A stretch of DNA of 64,000 nucleotides. Origin: Ichthyophonus hoferi (taxonomy: Eukaryota > Opisthokonta > Ichthyosporea > Ichthyophonida > Ichthyophonidae). The position numbers and the translations under genes were made by a program. The stretch's first letter is position 1, and each line of letters opens with the position of its first letter. The stretch lies in contig NAOQ01000015.1 of NCBI GenBank assembly GCA_002751075.1, forward strand, positions 1-64,000, written 5' to 3'. Below the pieces are notes generated by a model. The model was not told the DNA's origin. It did no database searches and saw only the letters and a list, made by a program, of their open reading frames with translations. Shown here piece by piece: positions 60,621-64,000 of this stretch.

Positions 60621-63600
60621 CTAGTCACGCGAAGCAGTGGCCACCTGGGGAGTCATCTCTCTAAAGAAGGCGCCCTCTCGGGCATACGCAACCAATCGTC
60701 TGATAGCAGGGTCCTGATCATTGGTGCTAGTACTTAACAAGGCTTTCACAATATTATACTTCCATTCCAAGGCATCATGATCTGATTGGTCTTTACGGTT
60801 AAGTAGAAGCTCTACAAACCCAGGGTAGCCAATCATAGTCTAGTGAGGGTTGGGTATGGAAAGAGATAGAGTGGATGTCAGGCTGTGTCTAAAGCCGCAC
60901 ATAAACATCAAGCTGGGGAATAATAATGAAATAATGACTTTTCAATAGGTGTCATTGTACAGGTGTATCTCACTGCTCTCTTCATTGTGAAGTTATGGTA
61001 TAACATGCAGTAAACTCGGCTGACATGAAAAGAAAAACGGATCCGATAAGGTAACAGTTATAGTTAAGTTGTAGGGTATAAAATAGTGTATCAGTGTCTC
61101 CAGAATTGATTGATGCTAAATAATGAATATGATTGGGAAATAAAAACAAGTCTAAAGCCAAGGGAGACAAATGTAACATCCTGTACATGAGCGGGTGCTT
61201 AAATATAAAATTATTTATAATATCAAGAAAGGCACTGATTGGCTCATGAAACGTACCATGAAGGACTAACTTGTTCAAGATAGAAATCCCTTCACTATTC
61301 GTTTCTAAAAAGAGAGAGAAATGAATAATACCTATATGTAGATAGAAATACCGATATATAATATTAGCTAAAAGAGTAAGAAAAACCAAGGTAGGGCCAT
61401 ACATTGGCGCCCCAGGGGTGAGTGGCTAGGCTCCGCAGCAAGTGGTAGGCCGCATTACGTGTCTCCTGGAAGGGCTGCCTTATCAATCCATACAACAGGT
61501 CCACTACATTAGGCTGACCTGGACATCACATTAGTCATGTAGTCATGGCAGCCATATTCATGCAACCAACTCCACTCACCTGGAAGGTCATTGAACATCC
61601 CGGCCAGATATCCCTCGAACTCCTGGTCGCTATTTCTGTGTGTGGCCGGCAGGCGAAAATAATTAGCCTCCATATTATAAACACCTGGTGTCCCACTCAA
61701 AACGCATTTCGCGCATCAATTCGAGCAGTCTATAAATGGATATATGCAGTAAAGTTGCATGCATTTGTGTATGTACTATCCAATATTAATATATATGAAC
61801 GTAGGAACAGGCAGGAGGGAGGATACATTTAAGGTGTATTTTATAAACTGAATATCCCAACATTAACGCACTTACGAAAATAACACAGCACATGCATTCA
61901 GAGCTGCAGTCCTTAGATCTGCTACAGATCGACCAATATGGCTAAACATATTTTCACGGAGGGGAGGGGAGGATATCAGAGTTTTGACGCCAGACTTAAC
62001 TCGGGCCATTTGTGATAGGCATAATAGCGTACATTCCTGGCATTGAGGTCAGTGGGAAATATGGAATCGATTAGTATATATTATAAAAACAAATATGGTA
62101 CAGGCCATGGGATTACTTAGTATGTTGCATTATAAAATAATCATTACACAGCATATTGGAATATGGTCTGCCGCGGTTAACTGTGCTCTACGTAATGTAA
62201 CAACAATGTTTCCATTGCAAATATTATGAAGAGATAGGGAAAGTGCCAAAGATATATATATATATAACATAAGCAAAATAATTATAGTTATAATTATCTA
62301 ATTAATTAATGCTGGGTTCTGAAGTAATCTCTATATCAAATACTTTATTTAAAAAGTATAAAAAGGTTCTGTTTGAGACAGATAAGTGACTCTAGATTCA
62401 GCAGTGATACTGAATCAAGGCTATATATTTATCCTTGATTCTCAGCTTGTAATAGTCGAATGCCACCCTGAACATGGGTGAGATAACTACTGCACAGTCT
62501 GGAATTAACAAAAATGACATTGGCTGCATGAGGTAGACAAAGAAATGAGGCCATAATTCAAGCGTACGTAGCTACTATACTATCACACAGGCCGCAGGTG
62601 TACTAGTAGGATTGGTTTGTACAGATATAGTTTGTATATACATATTTCATATACACATAGTTCGTATATACATACCGCAAGGACAGGGTCAGAGTCACGG
62701 AGGGCATGTACGAAGGGAGCATAAAGTGAGTACTGGTTAAAGAGCTGCTTGTAGTCTACCTCCTGAACCAACCCGCTAAGAACATTAGCTTCTAGTCCTA
62801 TATCCCACTATAGGGGTGGGCCCGATCATGTTGCAAGACAGAGTAAAAGACAGAGTGAGAGAGATATACATTGAACTAAGCAAACGAGCAGGCATGGTAT
62901 GGCTACCTACATCAACGTCGGCCAGTTTCCCGTAGAAACGAATAATAAACGGCACACACAAAGGGGCCCACGGGTCAGCGGTATCCTTAAGAAGGACTGC
63001 GATGGTATCTAGAGTTCCTGATTGGACTAGATAGCGATAGGTAGAGGGATTGGCTGTCATCTGGTTGAAGGAGCAGTGTGAACGTGCGTTAAGATAGCCT
63101 ATGAGGGCAGGGTGCATCATTTTATTGCATCAATCAAGTAACTAGATCAAATCTCAGTACTCATGGGGAAAAGGTGTAATTGTGGCGGACATGGGTTTGC
63201 ACTGATGTGATTGAAAGGTATGCCATATGGTGGGCATAAGTTCACATAGATGAACATATATATATATATATATGCCTGTATGGTTGATTATAACGACACG
63301 ATTACATGTGTGTCTGGGGTATATATGGGCCTGTAGATAGTGGAGTACACACCGCATTTACAGGCTGGGAAATAGCTATTCATGAATGTATGTATATGTA
63401 TGTCTCCACCGCTTTATATGACGGTGTATGTAATTATGTGTGAAAACCCGCATAAAGGTCAATATGAAGTCAGATTATGAATCATAGTACCATACTTAGT
63501 CTCATAAACACACCGCGCCACATTCAACCCTAAAGGAGATAATATGGTCTGAACCTATATACCGTGTGCATATAGATGCCAACCTACACATGTTTATCTA

Positions 63601-63799
63601 GACTTAACCATACACAATGCATATACATACCGTAGAGAATATCTGCAGTACGTTGACCCTGACCAAAGGATCTTGTGACTTCAAGTCGGTTGCTAAGCCA
63701 TCCAACAAGCCAGCCTGACTAATAGCCAATAGTGATTGCTCATTGACCGTTGCAGCACCCAGTAATGATTCGTACATGCGAAACCGTGTCTCAGCCCCC
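60621..63799 (-). CDS. PSMD5: PSMD5 (proteasome 19S assembly chaperone S5b), 5' partial
   Basis: PSMD5/S5b is an ARM/HEAT-repeat chaperone that binds the PSMC2-PSMC1 module during assembly of the 26S proteasome base. Exons: 63799-63631, 63060-62911, 62762-62676, 62036-61876, about 61729-61580, 61518-61403, 60839-60621. Evidence from alignment to human: TRFRMYESLL with DPLVRVNVLQIF (human VRYRVYELII, DVLVRATCIEM), FIIRFYGKLADVD (human FVKFFGNLAVMD), YGLIRQPFQETR joined to HPWGAN/TMIGYPGFVELL (human [29 protein letters not shown]). Other junctions agree in phase, but around 61685-61729 the frame needs one base fewer. The first exons lie beyond position 64000; exon 63799 starts in phase 2. Confidence 0.87.
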
Positions 63800-64000
63800 C
63801 TGTGCCACAAGAGGGAAAAAGGTGAGAGGGATTACGTCACTATGACAGGAGTAACCTTAGGTGAACTTACATAGATCTTACCATCTCTTGCTTTTTGGTC
63901 TTTATATATGTAGAAATATGTTTGCTTTTTAATAAAATAACTCCATGATAATTTTAAAATTGATGGCGTGGCTGGGATGTTCCTATTGACTGTTTCGTCC
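63800..64000 (-). other. PSMD5 intron running off the window
   Basis: No exon could be placed in the last 200 bp. The polypyrimidine-rich minus-strand sequence just above 63799 is consistent with the acceptor of the preceding intron. Confidence 0.5.

Overview
This is a nuclear window from an intron-rich, AT-rich eukaryote. Genes are split into many short exons with GT-AG introns of roughly 150-1000 bp. The gene set (CCDC93, TTC19, a complete CAD, PSMD5) points to an opisthokont, most likely an animal or a close holozoan relative. I cannot place it more finely from sequence alone. Gene models were built by hand. I accepted an exon only where the reading phase matched both neighbours and, where I could recall it, the protein aligned with the human family member. 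Alignments to human proteins are from memory.

Layout. 1-3870: repeat-like or unassigned DNA, including a GC-rich island and a possible terminal exon of an unknown gene. 3871-11271 (-): CCDC93, with one assembly gap (10331-11027) near its 5' end. 11272-16150: intergenic, with a dispersed repeat and a possible small inverted-repeat element. 16151-24266 (-): TTC19, ten exons, 419 codons. 25330-29564 (+): a maltose/galactoside-type hexapeptide O-acetyltransferase, six exons, 207 codons, divergent from TTC19; a second gap (25679-26130) lies in its first intron and is flanked by the same 107 bp on both sides. 29565-41511: a 12-kb gene-poor stretch whose 32.2-37.2 kb part is a nest of diverged repeats, including two inverted copies of a coding-like sequence and an isolated 147-codon ORF. 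41512-59881 (+): CAD, 44 exons, 2187 codons. 60621 to beyond the right edge (-): PSMD5, 5' end outside the window, tail-to-tail with CAD.

The most interesting result is inside CAD. The glutaminase, both carbamoyl-phosphate synthetase halves and the aspartate transcarbamoylase keep their signature residues. The dihydroorotase domain is full length and open but has lost essentially every metal and substrate ligand, so it should be a pseudo-dihydroorotase. That arrangement is classic for fungal Ura2, not for animal CAD. The cell would then need a separate dihydroorotase gene.

Other points worth checking are two GC-donor introns (CAD, TTC19), a predicted 54-nt cassette exon in the CAD linker, a bacterial-looking acetyltransferase carrying spliceosomal introns, a local frame conflict in PSMD5, and a probable false scaffold gap.
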